Shown here: positions 1 through 6,431 of the stretch, in pieces
Position numbering within the stretch: position 1 is the stretch's first letter
Layout: each line of letters begins with the position of its first letter
Source: Chloroflexota bacterium
GTDB lineage: Bacteria > Chloroflexota > Anaerolineae > Anaerolineales > Villigracilaceae
Assembly: GCA_021796315.1 (NCBI GenBank)
Contig: JAJYOH010000244.1
Location: 1-8,451 of the forward strand
Reading direction: 5' to 3'
DNA: 8,451 nt
Notes under the pieces: model-generated
Seen by the model: the letters and a program-made list of their open reading frames with translations, nothing else
Database searches by the model: none
What the model was told of the DNA's origin: nothing
Program-made: the position numbers and the translations under genes

Positions 1-279
1 TGTAATAATTTTACTGGTCACAAAGCGTATACATGGGTTCAGCATTCTCAGGGGCCAAATGAAGTCCCGCCGACAGAAGTCAAGAACCTTCCACCCGCGG
101 AAGCGGCCGATACAAACGGCGACGGTGTCCCTGATGCGTATTGGGATCTGGGAGTCGTTATTCGCCGCATGAATGATGCCAATAGTATCTCTGATCCTAT
201 ATATGCTCACTCCTATAGCTGGGGCAGTGTATGGTATTGGGCCGCACGTGAAGCACAGGGACAGATCACATTTCCGTAA
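1..279 (+). CDS. 3' end of an unidentified gene with a DxNxDGxxD calcium-loop motif (partial)
   Basis: Frame 1 is open from the first base to a TAA at 277-279, giving the last 92 residues of a protein whose start lies outside the window. Residues 37-45 read DTNGDGVPD, which fits the DxNxDGxxD calcium-binding loop seen in dockerins, thrombospondin type 3 repeats and EF-hand-like loops. Those loops are most common in secreted or surface proteins. The tail is rich in Trp and Tyr (SWGSVWYW at 73-80) and ends in ITFP, with no membrane segment or sorting signal visible. I do not recognise the family. The frame is probably real because it stays open for 92 codons with protein-like composition, but a single loop of this kind can arise by chance, so calcium binding is an inference. 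Confidence 0.6.
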   Translation, partial: CNNFTGHKAYTWVQHSQGPNEVPPTEVKNLPPAEAADTNGDGVPDAYWDLGVVIRRMNDANSISDPIYAHSYSWGSVWYWAAREAQGQITFP

Positions 280-535
280 AATAATAATGTTTGCACTAGA
301 ACAATTAGGTTTGTACTAGATTACGGATCAAATATCCTTGAATCGTTGACTTCTCAACGTATGATCACTTTTGTTGAGGAATTCATGTAACTGAGAAACG
401 CCAGCGCGCTCACCTTTCCGAGATTTGGTCAGAGCGGCAGCTCCAGCCTCTTAGCCATGGGCCAGTTTGTTGCTGAGTTTTTAGATCAGTCACACTGCTT
501 TCGCAGGATTTTTTCAAACGAAATACTTCGCGCCC
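280..535. other. Intergenic region without a supported gene
   Basis: No frame on either strand gives a convincing protein here. It contains a pair of near-identical direct repeats (289-300 and 309-320) and a small hairpin at 344-359 without a T-run. From about 390 to 535 there are short open stretches on both strands, broken by stops, that could be decayed coding sequence, but I could not match them to any family. Confidence 0.5.
289..320 (+). repeat. 12-base direct repeat pair (GTTTGYACTAGA)
   Basis: GTTTGCACTAGA at 289-300 and GTTTGTACTAGA at 309-320 differ at one base, and their starts lie 20 bases apart, about two helical turns. They sit just after the stop of the first gene. No function can be assigned. 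Confidence 0.5.
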
Positions 536-563
536 TTGACACATCAAACTTTTATGCTACAAT
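536..563 (+). promoter_or_regulatory. Sigma70-type promoter of tetR
   Basis: A perfect -35 hexamer TTGACA (536-541) is followed after 16 bases by TACAAT (558-563), which is preceded by TG at 555-556, an extended -10. Transcription would start near 570, leaving a leader of about 35 bases before the tetR ATG at 605. The predicted start falls within the operator at 567-582, which fits autorepression. Confidence 0.8.
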
Positions 564-566
564 ATA

Positions 567-582
567 ACTGACCAGTCAGTCA
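567..582 (-). promoter_or_regulatory. TetR-type operator, site 1
   Basis: On the minus strand this reads TGACTGACTGGTCAGT, containing the inverted repeat ACTGAC-TG-GTCAGT. It lies directly after the -10 box and covers the expected transcription start of tetR. The same 16 bases recur at 1240-1255 in the opposite orientation. Position next to a tetR gene, the partial palindrome and the exact second copy together support an operator; binding is inferred. Confidence 0.8.
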
Positions 583-604
583 TATATTAAACAAACGAGA
601 ACTT

Positions 605-1207
605 ATGTCTCCCCGCCCCAACGTTAGTGATGAACGTAAAACCCAAATCCTGAATGCCGCTGAAGGCGTCTTCACCAAAAAAGGCTTCGATCAGGCGCGC
701 ATGGATGATATTGCTGAAGAGACCGGCCTCAGCAAAGGAACGCTGTATCTTTATTTCAAAAGCAAGGAAGATCTGATCTTTGCCATCCTGGATCGGATTT
801 TCCAACGGTCCTTCAAGGAACTGGAAAGCTTGAAGCACGATGAGGCGAGCGCGTCGGAAACGATCATGAAACTAACCGATATGGTTGTTGGTGAAATCAT
901 AGGGATGCTCCGACTCATCCCCATCATTTACAACTTCCTGGCGCTCGCCTTTCGCAACAAGCTTGTTCGCAGAGCTTTGAAGGATTATATTAACGGCTAT
1001 TTGAATGTCTTTATCCCCATCGTTCAACGCGGTATCGACTCAGGCGAATTTCGTCCTGTAGACGCGCGGGAGGTTGCCATCGCAGGAAGCGCCATCATCG
1101 AGGGTACGATCCTGCTTTGGGCTTATGATAACAGTGCCATTGATCCTGAACGGCACATCCGCTCTGGAATGAAACTCCTGTTAGAAGGAGTTCAAGCCAA
1201 AGTATAG
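605..1207 (+). CDS. TetR/AcrR-family transcriptional repressor
   Basis: A 200-residue protein of typical TetR length. The N-terminal DNA-binding domain spans about residues 11-60: a first helix (RKTQILNAAEGVFTKKGF), then the helix-turn-helix at 33-52 with the family pattern DDIAEETGLSKGTLYLYFKS. The C-terminal part (about 65-200) is helical and hydrophobic, as in the ligand-binding and dimerisation domain of the family; the ligand cannot be predicted. Start ATG 605 is preceded only by a weak purine stretch (ACGAGA), while the promoter ahead of it is strong. Two copies of one operator word flank the gene, so it probably represses itself and the exporter operon starting at 1279, releasing both when an effector binds. 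In Escherichia coli the TetR protein CecR (YbiH) sits beside an exporter of the same composition, which supports this role. No truncation is seen. Confidence 0.93.
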   Translation: MSPRPNVSDERKTQILNAAEGVFTKKGFDQARMDDIAEETGLSKGTLYLYFKSKEDLIFAILDRIFQRSFKELESLKHDEASASETIMKLTDMVVGEIIGMLRLIPIIYNFLALAFRNKLVRRALKDYINGYLNVFIPIVQRGIDSGEFRPVDAREVAIAGSAIIEGTILLWAYDNSAIDPERHIRSGMKLLLEGVQAKV

Positions 1208-1228
1208 CGCCATAGCGCTATTTTTTTT
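1204..1228 (+). terminator. Rho-independent terminator of tetR
   Basis: A 7-bp perfect stem, ATAGCGC (1204-1210) with GCGCTAT (1215-1221), closes a 4-base loop and runs into eight T residues (1221-1228). The stem includes the tetR stop codon (1205-1207). It should limit read-through from the tetR promoter into the exporter operon. Confidence 0.85.
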
Positions 1229-1239
1229 AAGCCATTAAC

Positions 1240-1255
1240 TGACTGACTGGTCAGT
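1240..1255 (+). promoter_or_regulatory. TetR-type operator, site 2 (exporter operon)
   Basis: TGACTGACTGGTCAGT here is a 16/16 match to the minus strand of site 1 (567-582). An extra CTGA repeat unit on the left makes the direct run ACTGACTGACTGG. The site lies between the tetR terminator and the ribosome binding site AAGGAG (1263-1268) of the next gene, placing the exporter operon under the same repressor. Confidence 0.8.
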
Positions 1256-1278
1256 ATTTTATAAGGAGTGAACTTTGT

Positions 1279-1758
1279 ATGAAGAGGTCTATTGTTGATG
1301 TCCCACCTGGAAAGATGCTGCGCCTCGGTCTGCGCATGCCCATCTGGCTCTTCCGCCTCCATCTGGACCCTATGCTGGGTGACCGTTTCTTGATGTTGGT
1401 TCATACCGGAAGAAAAAGCGGATTGCCACGCCAAACCGTGATCGAAGTGGTTCAACATGATAAAACGACTGACACTTATTATGTTGTCTCCGGCTGGGCT
1501 GAGAAATCGGATTGGTATCAAAACATCCGCAAAACACCGCAAGTTACAGTTCAGATTCACGGGCGTAAATTTCAATCAAAAGCAGAATTCATTTCAATGG
1601 AAGAATCCATCGAACACTTGAACACATATGCACGTGAGCATCCGATAGCGTTCAGTGAATTAAGTGAGTTGTTTCTCGGCGAACGCATGAAACCGAATAG
1701 CGATGCGCCAGAACGTATTGGAAAGATGATGCCGATGGTGGCATTTCATCCTGAATAA
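1279..1758 (+). CDS. Nitroreductase / deazaflavin (F420)-dependent oxidoreductase family protein
   Basis: 159 residues, close to the usual size of the Ddn-like family (PF04075 type; F420H2-dependent quinone or nitro reductases, split beta-barrel fold). Family marks seen: HTGRKSGLPRQT at 42-53, the usual TGRKSG-R stretch that contacts the deazaflavin phosphates in characterised members, and YYVVSGWAEKSDWYQNI at 67-83 followed by KTPQVTVQIHGR, which corresponds to the usual G-W--N----P-V pattern. The long hydrophobic N-terminus (14-34) resembles the membrane-associating N-terminal helix of Ddn. Start ATG 1279 has AAGGAG 10 bases upstream. It is the first gene after operator site 2, so it is likely made together with the exporter. 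It may reduce the same toxic quinone or nitro compound that the exporter removes (inference). The cofactor could be F420 or, as in some relatives, FMN or another ligand. Confidence 0.85.
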   Translation: MKRSIVDVPPGKMLRLGLRMPIWLFRLHLDPMLGDRFLMLVHTGRKSGLPRQTVIEVVQHDKTTDTYYVVSGWAEKSDWYQNIRKTPQVTVQIHGRKFQSKAEFISMEESIEHLNTYAREHPIAFSELSELFLGERMKPNSDAPERIGKMMPMVAFHPE

Positions 1759-1784
1759 TTTATACAAAGGAAAAGGAGCAAAAC

Positions 1785-2054
1785 ATGACCGTCGTAATTT
1801 TGATCGTTGCAATGATTGTTGTTGGATTGATCGCGGGTTGGCTGGCGGGACCAATCTGGAAGAATAAACGTCCCATGGGTGTGCGCGGCGATTACATTGC
1901 CACAGTCGTAACAGCAATCATCGTTGGCTTGATGGATTGGTATGTGATTCCCGCCATGGGATTTTCCACTACCTTGAGAAATCTCGGCGTGGCTATGGAA
2001 CCATTCCTCGGTGCGCTGTTAGTGTTGTGGATCATCCGCGCCGCGAAAAAGTAA
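1785..2054 (+). CDS. Small three-helix membrane protein, distantly GlsB/YeaQ/YmgE-like
   Basis: An 89-residue, strongly hydrophobic protein with three likely membrane helices at about 3-24, 38-57 and 69-86, and a positive C-terminus (RAAKK). The layout (hydrophobic start with a GLIAGWLAGP segment, a loop with charged residues, a Gly-rich third helix) recalls the GlsB/YeaQ/YmgE (transglycosylase-associated) small membrane family, but the similarity I can see is weak. It is clearly translated: AAAAGGAG (1771-1778) lies six bases before ATG 1785, 26 bases after the preceding stop. Placement between the reductase and the ABC genes suggests an accessory membrane role, perhaps in stress response or as an exporter partner. 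No function can be claimed. Confidence 0.75.
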   Translation: MTVVILIVAMIVVGLIAGWLAGPIWKNKRPMGVRGDYIATVVTAIIVGLMDWYVIPAMGFSTTLRNLGVAMEPFLGALLVLWIIRAAKK

Positions 2055-2084
2055 CCTAGTTATCAGTGATCGGTGAATGGTGAG

Positions 2085-3011
2085 ATGACTTCAATCATTG
2101 AAACGAATGACTTGAAACGCGAGTTCAAGAAAACACGCGCAGTGGATGGATTAACTTTATCCATCGAAGCAGGCGAACTATTTGGTCTTGTTGGTCCCGA
2201 TGGCGCGGGCAAGACGACAACGTTGCGTTTATTGGCTGGATTACTTGATGTCACCGATGGCAATGCAACTGTTCTGGGATTCGATTTGAAAGAGAAAGCT
2301 GAATCCATCAAACCACATATCGGTTATATGGCGCAACAATTCAGTTTGTATGGCGAACTCTCCGTGTTGGAGAATCTGCAATTCTTTGCTGAGTTGTTCG
2401 ATGTCGCGCATAAAGATATGGCCGAGCGCACACGACGTTTGCTGACGTTTGCTGGCTTGACCGAATTCAAGTCGCGCCGCGCCGCGAATCTTTCGGGTGG
2501 GATGCAAAAGAAATTGGCATTGGCTTGCACGTTGATTCACCAACCTGAAATTTTATTGTTAGATGAACCAACCACTGGCGTTGACCCCATCTCACGCCGC
2601 GAGTTTTGGAACATCCTGACCGAACTGCATTTGCAAAGTACGACCATCATTGTCAGCACGCCATACATGGATGAAGCCGATCGCTGTTCGCGCGTTGGGC
2701 TGATGTACGCGGGAAAACTCGTCGAGTGTGATTCGCCAAAGCGAATCAGAGAAAAACTCGAAGGCGAGATTATCGAGGTTCAACCTGCAGACTGGCAAAG
2801 GGCTTTGAAAACGGTAGCCAGCCTTAACGGAGTCCGTGAAGCGCAAACATACGGCGAGTCGATTCATCTGCTGGTCGATTCTGGAACGCGTCGCCTGCCT
2901 GAGATCGAACAAGTCCTCAAGGAAAATAATTTGGCATATCGAAGTATTCGTATTGCGCCAGCAAGAATGGAAGAAGCGTTTATCTCGTTGATTCGAAAGT
3001 TGGAGGCATAG
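2085..3011 (+). CDS. ABC transporter ATPase A (ABC-2 type; YbhF N-terminal-half-like)
   Basis: A complete nucleotide-binding protein of 308 residues from ATG 2085; an in-frame GTG at 2073 would add four residues (MNGE). Neither start has a strong ribosome site; GGTGA at 2072-2076 favours the ATG. Numbered from the GTG: Walker A GPDGAGKTT 41-49, Q-loop YMAQQF 85-90, signature LSGGM 140-144, Walker B with catalytic Glu ILLLDEP 160-166, and a D-loop GVDP. The H-loop reads STPYMDEAD, so Pro197 (codon 2661-2663) stands where the switch His is expected. The unusual Asp in Walker A (GPDG) and the lost His are both features I recall from the N-terminal half of Escherichia coli YbhF. The C-terminal tail (about 230-312) ends in the RMEEAFISLI pattern typical of ABC-2 exporters. 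It overlaps the next gene by one base, implying translational coupling, and probably pairs with ATPase B. Confidence 0.93.
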   Translation: MTSIIETNDLKREFKKTRAVDGLTLSIEAGELFGLVGPDGAGKTTTLRLLAGLLDVTDGNATVLGFDLKEKAESIKPHIGYMAQQFSLYGELSVLENLQFFAELFDVAHKDMAERTRRLLTFAGLTEFKSRRAANLSGGMQKKLALACTLIHQPEILLLDEPTTGVDPISRREFWNILTELHLQSTTIIVSTPYMDEADRCSRVGLMYAGKLVECDSPKRIREKLEGEIIEVQPADWQRALKTVASLNGVREAQTYGESIHLLVDSGTRRLPEIEQVLKENNLAYRSIRIAPARMEEAFISLIRKLEA

Positions 3012-4144
3012 TGTCACTGCGACATATCTGGGCTGTGACCCGCAAAGAATTCAATCACATCGTGCGCGACCGAATCACGCTGATTTTGGTATTGTTCACG
3101 CCGACGTTGATTTTATTGTTGATGGCTTATGCGCTGACAGTTGACCTGAAACACATTCCGATTGCCGTGCTGGATTTCGATCATAGCCAAACGTCGCAGG
3201 CGTTTATTCAGCAGATCACCGCCGGACAGGATTTGGACTTATACGCGTCCGCCACAAGCATGGATCAAATCAATTCGATGATGATGCACGGACAGATCAA
3301 AGCCGCGATCATTATCTCGCCGGGCTTTGCCGCCGACCTGCAATCGTTGAAAGGACTTTCGATACAAGTCATTATTGACGGGACGGAGCCACAGGGCGGC
3401 GAGTTCGCGGTGGAGCACATTTCACAGCGCGCCGAGGAATTTATCAACGGTGCACTGGCAAGCCAACTGCGTGCACAGGGAATTACGCTCGATACTTTGC
3501 AGCCGTTGGATGTACGTACGCAGACCTGGTTCAATCCAGATTTGAAAGCGCGCAACGCGTTGATCCCCGGATTGCTTTCGATGGTACTTGGATTCCCCGC
3601 GCTATCCGTCGCGCTGACACTGGCGCACGAACGCGAACATGGCACGCTCGAACAATTGCTCGCCACGCCGATTGGCCGCACCGAATTATTACTTGGAAAA
3701 ATTATTCCATATATTGTTGTTGGATTGATCAATGTGATTTTGATTCCACTGCTATCCATTGCATGGTTCCATATTTCGTTCAACGGAAATTTTCTGCTGT
3801 TCTTTGGACTCTCTGCACTGTTCATGTTTGCAGTCTTGAGCATGGGCATGATCATTGGCGTCTTCATGCAGACGCAGGCCGCGGCGCTGGCGCTCTCGTT
3901 CCTGTTGGTCTTCTTTCCCGGCTTCTTTCTCACAGGCATTTTCTTCCCATTGGTTGCAATGCCCGAAGAAGCGCGCCTAGAATCGCTGTTTCTGCCCGGC
4001 ACACATTATGCCATCATCACGCGTGGCGTATTTCTGCCCGGCGTGGGAATGGATGTGCTCTGGCCCTATGCGGTGATGCTGATTATTCTGGGCGCGGCAT
4101 ATTCTGGGGTGGCGGCGTTGTTCTTTAGAAAGAAGTTGGGATGA
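3011..4144 (+). CDS. ABC-2 type permease 1 (YbhS-like)
   Basis: 377 residues with the ABC-2 exporter plan: a short cytoplasmic start (SLRHIWAVTRKEFNHIVRD), membrane helix 1 at about 22-44, a large extracytoplasmic domain (45-183), then five helices at about 184-206, 229-253, 261-286, 291-313 and 349-372. After helix 2 comes EREHGTLEQLL (207-217), the cytoplasmic coupling segment characteristic of the family. The protein ends FFRKKLG, a positive cytoplasmic tail. The start is GTG 3011, with GGAGG (3002-3006) four bases before it, overlapping the stop of ATPase A by one base. It should form the membrane pore together with permease 2, energised by the two ATPases. It shares the same fold plan and a G-D-VLWP motif before the last helix (345-352) with permease 2, so the two are paralogues. 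Confidence 0.92.
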   Translation: MSLRHIWAVTRKEFNHIVRDRITLILVLFTPTLILLLMAYALTVDLKHIPIAVLDFDHSQTSQAFIQQITAGQDLDLYASATSMDQINSMMMHGQIKAAIIISPGFAADLQSLKGLSIQVIIDGTEPQGGEFAVEHISQRAEEFINGALASQLRAQGITLDTLQPLDVRTQTWFNPDLKARNALIPGLLSMVLGFPALSVALTLAHEREHGTLEQLLATPIGRTELLLGKIIPYIVVGLINVILIPLLSIAWFHISFNGNFLLFFGLSALFMFAVLSMGMIIGVFMQTQAAALALSFLLVFFPGFFLTGIFFPLVAMPEEARLESLFLPGTHYAIITRGVFLPGVGMDVLWPYAVMLIILGAAYSGVAALFFRKKLG

Positions 4145-4302
4145 GTACGAAAGATTCTTTAACCACAAAGGATACAACCCGCAGGGTGCTTCGCGAAGAG
4201 ATCGAAGAAAAAACAAATTCATCCTTTGTGTTCCTCACCTGCACTTGCGCCAGGTGCAAGTGTCGCGTACTTTGTGTTTAGAGATTTTGGAGACCAAAAT
4301 TA
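4145..4302. repeat. Palindrome-rich intergenic element between the two permease genes
   Basis: This is the largest gap inside the operon and is full of symmetry. CACAAAGGAT (4164-4173) pairs perfectly with ATCCTTTGTG (4221-4230). Between them are ACCC-GCA-GGGT (4177-4187) and the palindrome CTTCGCGAAG (4189-4198). CACTTGC (4242-4248) pairs with GCAAGTG (4256-4262), and CACCTG (4236-4241) competes with it by pairing with CAGGTG (4251-4256). CTTTGTGTT occurs twice (4224-4232 and 4270-4278). The two ends are imperfect inverted repeats of each other, as in REP- or MITE-like elements. As RNA it would fold strongly and could adjust expression of the downstream genes. GGAGA at 4289-4293 restores a ribosome site for the next gene. 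Confidence 0.65.
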
Positions 4303-5427
4303 ATGCTAAAACGAATCTGGTCTTTAGTTATCAAGGAATTCATTCACCTTCGTAATGATTGGTGGCTGCCAGCTTTCATGCTGATTGGCGGCGCGTCGGA
4401 ATTGTTGTTGGTCGGTTGGGCGACATCACGGCCGATCACGAATCTGCCGCTGATGATCCTCGATCAAAGCCGCACACCTGAAAGCCGCGCATTGGTAATC
4501 ACATTCGAGAACACAAAGACATTCAGCGAGCCGCAATATGTAAATGACATGGCCGAGATTCAATCTGCGATGGAACGCGGACAAGTTTACGCGGCAGTGA
4601 TCATCCCGCCTAACTTCGGGGATGAGATGAATTCAGCAAATGGACATCCCGCCATCCAAGTCATCTTGAACGGATCGGAGGAAACGCCTGCGCTGGCCGC
4701 ACAACGCGCAGTCCAGGGTTTGGCGCAGGATTGGGATCAACGCATCGTCATCCAACGCCTTGGCTTGAGTCCGACCGATTTCGCAGGCTTCAACCCGAGT
4801 CTGCGAGTCTGGTTCAACGAAGCCTTGAGCGAAGCGCTCTATACCACGCCCGCTGAGTTGGGACTGATGCTCGAATTCACAGTTCTGCTCTTCGCGGCGT
4901 TGGCTTTCTCACGCGAACGCGAGCTTGGGACGCTGGAACAACTTTTAGTCATGCCCTATTCTTCGATGGAGATCATCATTGGGAAATCCATTCCTGTGAT
5001 CATCATCGGCTTTGCAGATTTTCTATTGATGCTGTCAATGGTGCATTTCGCATTTGGCGTTCCTGTTCGCGGATCACTGCCATTGCTACTGATTTTAGCA
5101 ATCGGTTATCTGTTGGTCGAACTTGGCAAAGGGTTGGTTGTTTCAGTTATTTCAAAGACACAGCATCAAGCGTTTCTGCTCGTGCTGTTGGTTGGCATGG
5201 TGGACTTCATGTTCACCGGTTATGCCGCGCCCGTGGAAAGTATGCCGAAGGCGTTGCAAATATTTGCAAACGTGATTCCTGCTCATCATTGGCTGACTAT
5301 CTTACGCGGCATTTTGCTCAAAGGCGCAGGCTTGGATGTGCTTTGGCCAAACGTGCTGGCGCTGGCGATTCTTGGAATCATCATTGGCACGTTCTCATTG
5401 ATGTTTGTGAGGAAGGCGCTTGATTGA
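4303..5427 (+). CDS. ABC-2 type permease 2 (YbhR-like)
   Basis: 374 residues with the same plan as permease 1: a cytoplasmic start (LKRIWSLVIKEFIHLRND), helix 1 at about 21-41, an extracytoplasmic domain (about 42-183), then helices near 185-204, 229-252, 258-282, 289-307 and 347-369. The coupling segment is SRERELGTLEQLL (203-215), a strong family mark, followed by IIIGKSIP. SKTQHQAF (284-291) and the APVESMP stretch (309-315) also match the YbhR-type pattern. The start ATG 4303 has GGAGA nine bases upstream. The N-terminal membrane helix carries Trp20-Trp21 and Glu33, less purely hydrophobic than in permease 1. It probably forms a heterodimeric pore with permease 1. Confidence 0.92.
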   Translation: MLKRIWSLVIKEFIHLRNDWWLPAFMLIGGASELLLVGWATSRPITNLPLMILDQSRTPESRALVITFENTKTFSEPQYVNDMAEIQSAMERGQVYAAVIIPPNFGDEMNSANGHPAIQVILNGSEETPALAAQRAVQGLAQDWDQRIVIQRLGLSPTDFAGFNPSLRVWFNEALSEALYTTPAELGLMLEFTVLLFAALAFSRERELGTLEQLLVMPYSSMEIIIGKSIPVIIIGFADFLLMLSMVHFAFGVPVRGSLPLLLILAIGYLLVELGKGLVVSVISKTQHQAFLLVLLVGMVDFMFTGYAAPVESMPKALQIFANVIPAHHWLTILRGILLKGAGLDVLWPNVLALAILGIIIGTFSLMFVRKALD

Positions 5428-5428
5428 T

Positions 5429-5445
5429 GGTAATTACCAATTACC
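5429..5445. repeat. Short palindrome with tandem AATTACC units
   Basis: GGTAATTACC (5429-5438) is a perfect 10-base palindrome, and AATTACC is repeated in tandem at 5432-5438 and 5439-5445. It falls in the 40-base gap between the permease 2 stop and the preferred start of ATPase B. It may be a small spacer element or coincidence. Confidence 0.4.
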
Positions 5446-5467
5446 AACTGCCGCCATCGGAGATGAA

Positions 5468-6412
5468 ATGAATTCTGCGCAACCTGCTATAGAAGTGAAC
5501 AACTTAACGAAACGTTTCGGTGACTTCACCGCTGTGAATGGAATTAACTTTGAAGTAAATCATGGCGAGATCTTCGGCTTCCTCGGTCCGAATGGATCAG
5601 GGAAGACAACCACCATCCGCATGATGCTGGGATTGATGCAGCCAAGATCTGGTTCCATTGAAGTGCTCGGCATGAAAGTGGATGGTGACACCAGCAAGAT
5701 TCGTCCGCGTGTCGGATATATGTCACAGCGATTCAGCTTATATAACGACCTGACCGTCATGCAAAACTTGAATTTCTATGGCGCGGCATACGGACTTTCC
5801 AATTCGGAACTTCAATTGCGAATTAAAGAAGCGCTTTCGATGGCTGGACTGGAAGGACGCGAGAATAGCAGGACCAAAGATTTATCAGGCGGATGGCGCC
5901 AGCGATTAGCGTTGAGCGCGGCAATCCTTCATCGTCCCGAAGTGCTTTTTCTGGATGAACCAACCGCGGGTGTTGATCCGCTTTCCCGCCGCGCATTTTG
6001 GGATTTGTTATATCAATTGATCAGCGAAGGAATTACTGTTTTTGTAACAACGCATTACATGGACGAAGCCGAGCATTGTCATCGTCTCGCATTTATTCAA
6101 CATGGCAAGCTCATCGCGTATGGTACCGCCGAGGAAATCAAAAGCAAAATGATGCGCGGCAAAGTACTGGAGCTCGAACCGTCCGACGCGCCGCAAGCGG
6201 TGAAAGTATTGCGTGAAATGCAAACCAACAAAACACTTCCACTCGAAGAAGTCGAACTCTATGGTGCGCTCGTACATGTGGTCGCGCCGGACATCGAAAG
6301 ATTTCGCACATCGATCACTGAGGAACTTCGCCGCGCAAATATTCAGGTTGATCAAGTGTCTGTTATCGAGCCATCGCTCGAAGATGTTTTTATATCTGCG
6401 ATGAAAAAATAA
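5468..6412 (+). CDS. ABC transporter ATPase B (ABC-2 type; YbhF C-terminal-half-like)
   Basis: 314 residues from ATG 5468, chosen because GGAG (5459-5462) lies five bases upstream and the protein then begins just before the first beta strand. A TTG at 5420 would add 16 residues that overlap the permease 2 end and do not look like the family. Motifs: Walker A GPNGSGKTT 40-48, Q-loop YMSQRF 84-89, signature LSGGW 139-143, Walker B plus catalytic Glu VLFLDEP 159-165, D-loop GVDP, and H-loop TTHYMDEAEHC with the switch His at 196. All catalytic parts are present; only the fifth signature residue (Trp instead of the common Gln or Met) is unusual. The tail ends EPSLEDVFI, typical of ABC-2 exporters. 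It resembles ATPase A throughout and likely forms a heterodimer with it, equivalent to the two halves of YbhF. Confidence 0.93.
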   Translation: MNSAQPAIEVNNLTKRFGDFTAVNGINFEVNHGEIFGFLGPNGSGKTTTIRMMLGLMQPRSGSIEVLGMKVDGDTSKIRPRVGYMSQRFSLYNDLTVMQNLNFYGAAYGLSNSELQLRIKEALSMAGLEGRENSRTKDLSGGWRQRLALSAAILHRPEVLFLDEPTAGVDPLSRRAFWDLLYQLISEGITVFVTTHYMDEAEHCHRLAFIQHGKLIAYGTAEEIKSKMMRGKVLELEPSDAPQAVKVLREMQTNKTLPLEEVELYGALVHVVAPDIERFRTSITEELRRANIQVDQVSVIEPSLEDVFISAMKK

Positions 6413-6431
6413 ATTGAGCAAGGAGAACATC

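Noticed and set aside
344..359. Hairpin CGTTGA-CTTC-TCAACG downstream of the first gene, considered as a terminator.
   Set aside because: The stem is only six pairs and is not followed by a T-run; it may be chance.
1235..1264. TTAACT (1235-1240) and TTATAA (1259-1264) with an 18-base spacer as the exporter promoter.
   Set aside because: The resulting transcript would begin near 1271, after the AAGGAG ribosome site that clearly serves ATG 1279.
3265..4002. Long minus-strand open frame of 245 codons opposite permease 1.
   Set aside because: It is Ser/Asn/Pro/Cys-rich without domains, the usual mirror of a membrane-protein gene whose own frame has clear ABC-2 motifs.
4141..4281. 46-codon open frame starting at an ATGA overlap with the permease 1 stop, ending in a Cys-rich segment (CTCARCKC).
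   Set aside because: It lies within the palindromic element, the Cys codons come from the repeated hairpin arms, and there is no convincing ribosome site. Judged a by-product of the repeat.
5420..5467. TTG 5420 as the start of ATPase B, giving overlap with permease 2.
   Set aside because: The added 16 residues are encoded by a repeat-like AATTACC stretch and do not resemble an ABC ATPase N-terminus; ATG 5468 has a good ribosome site.
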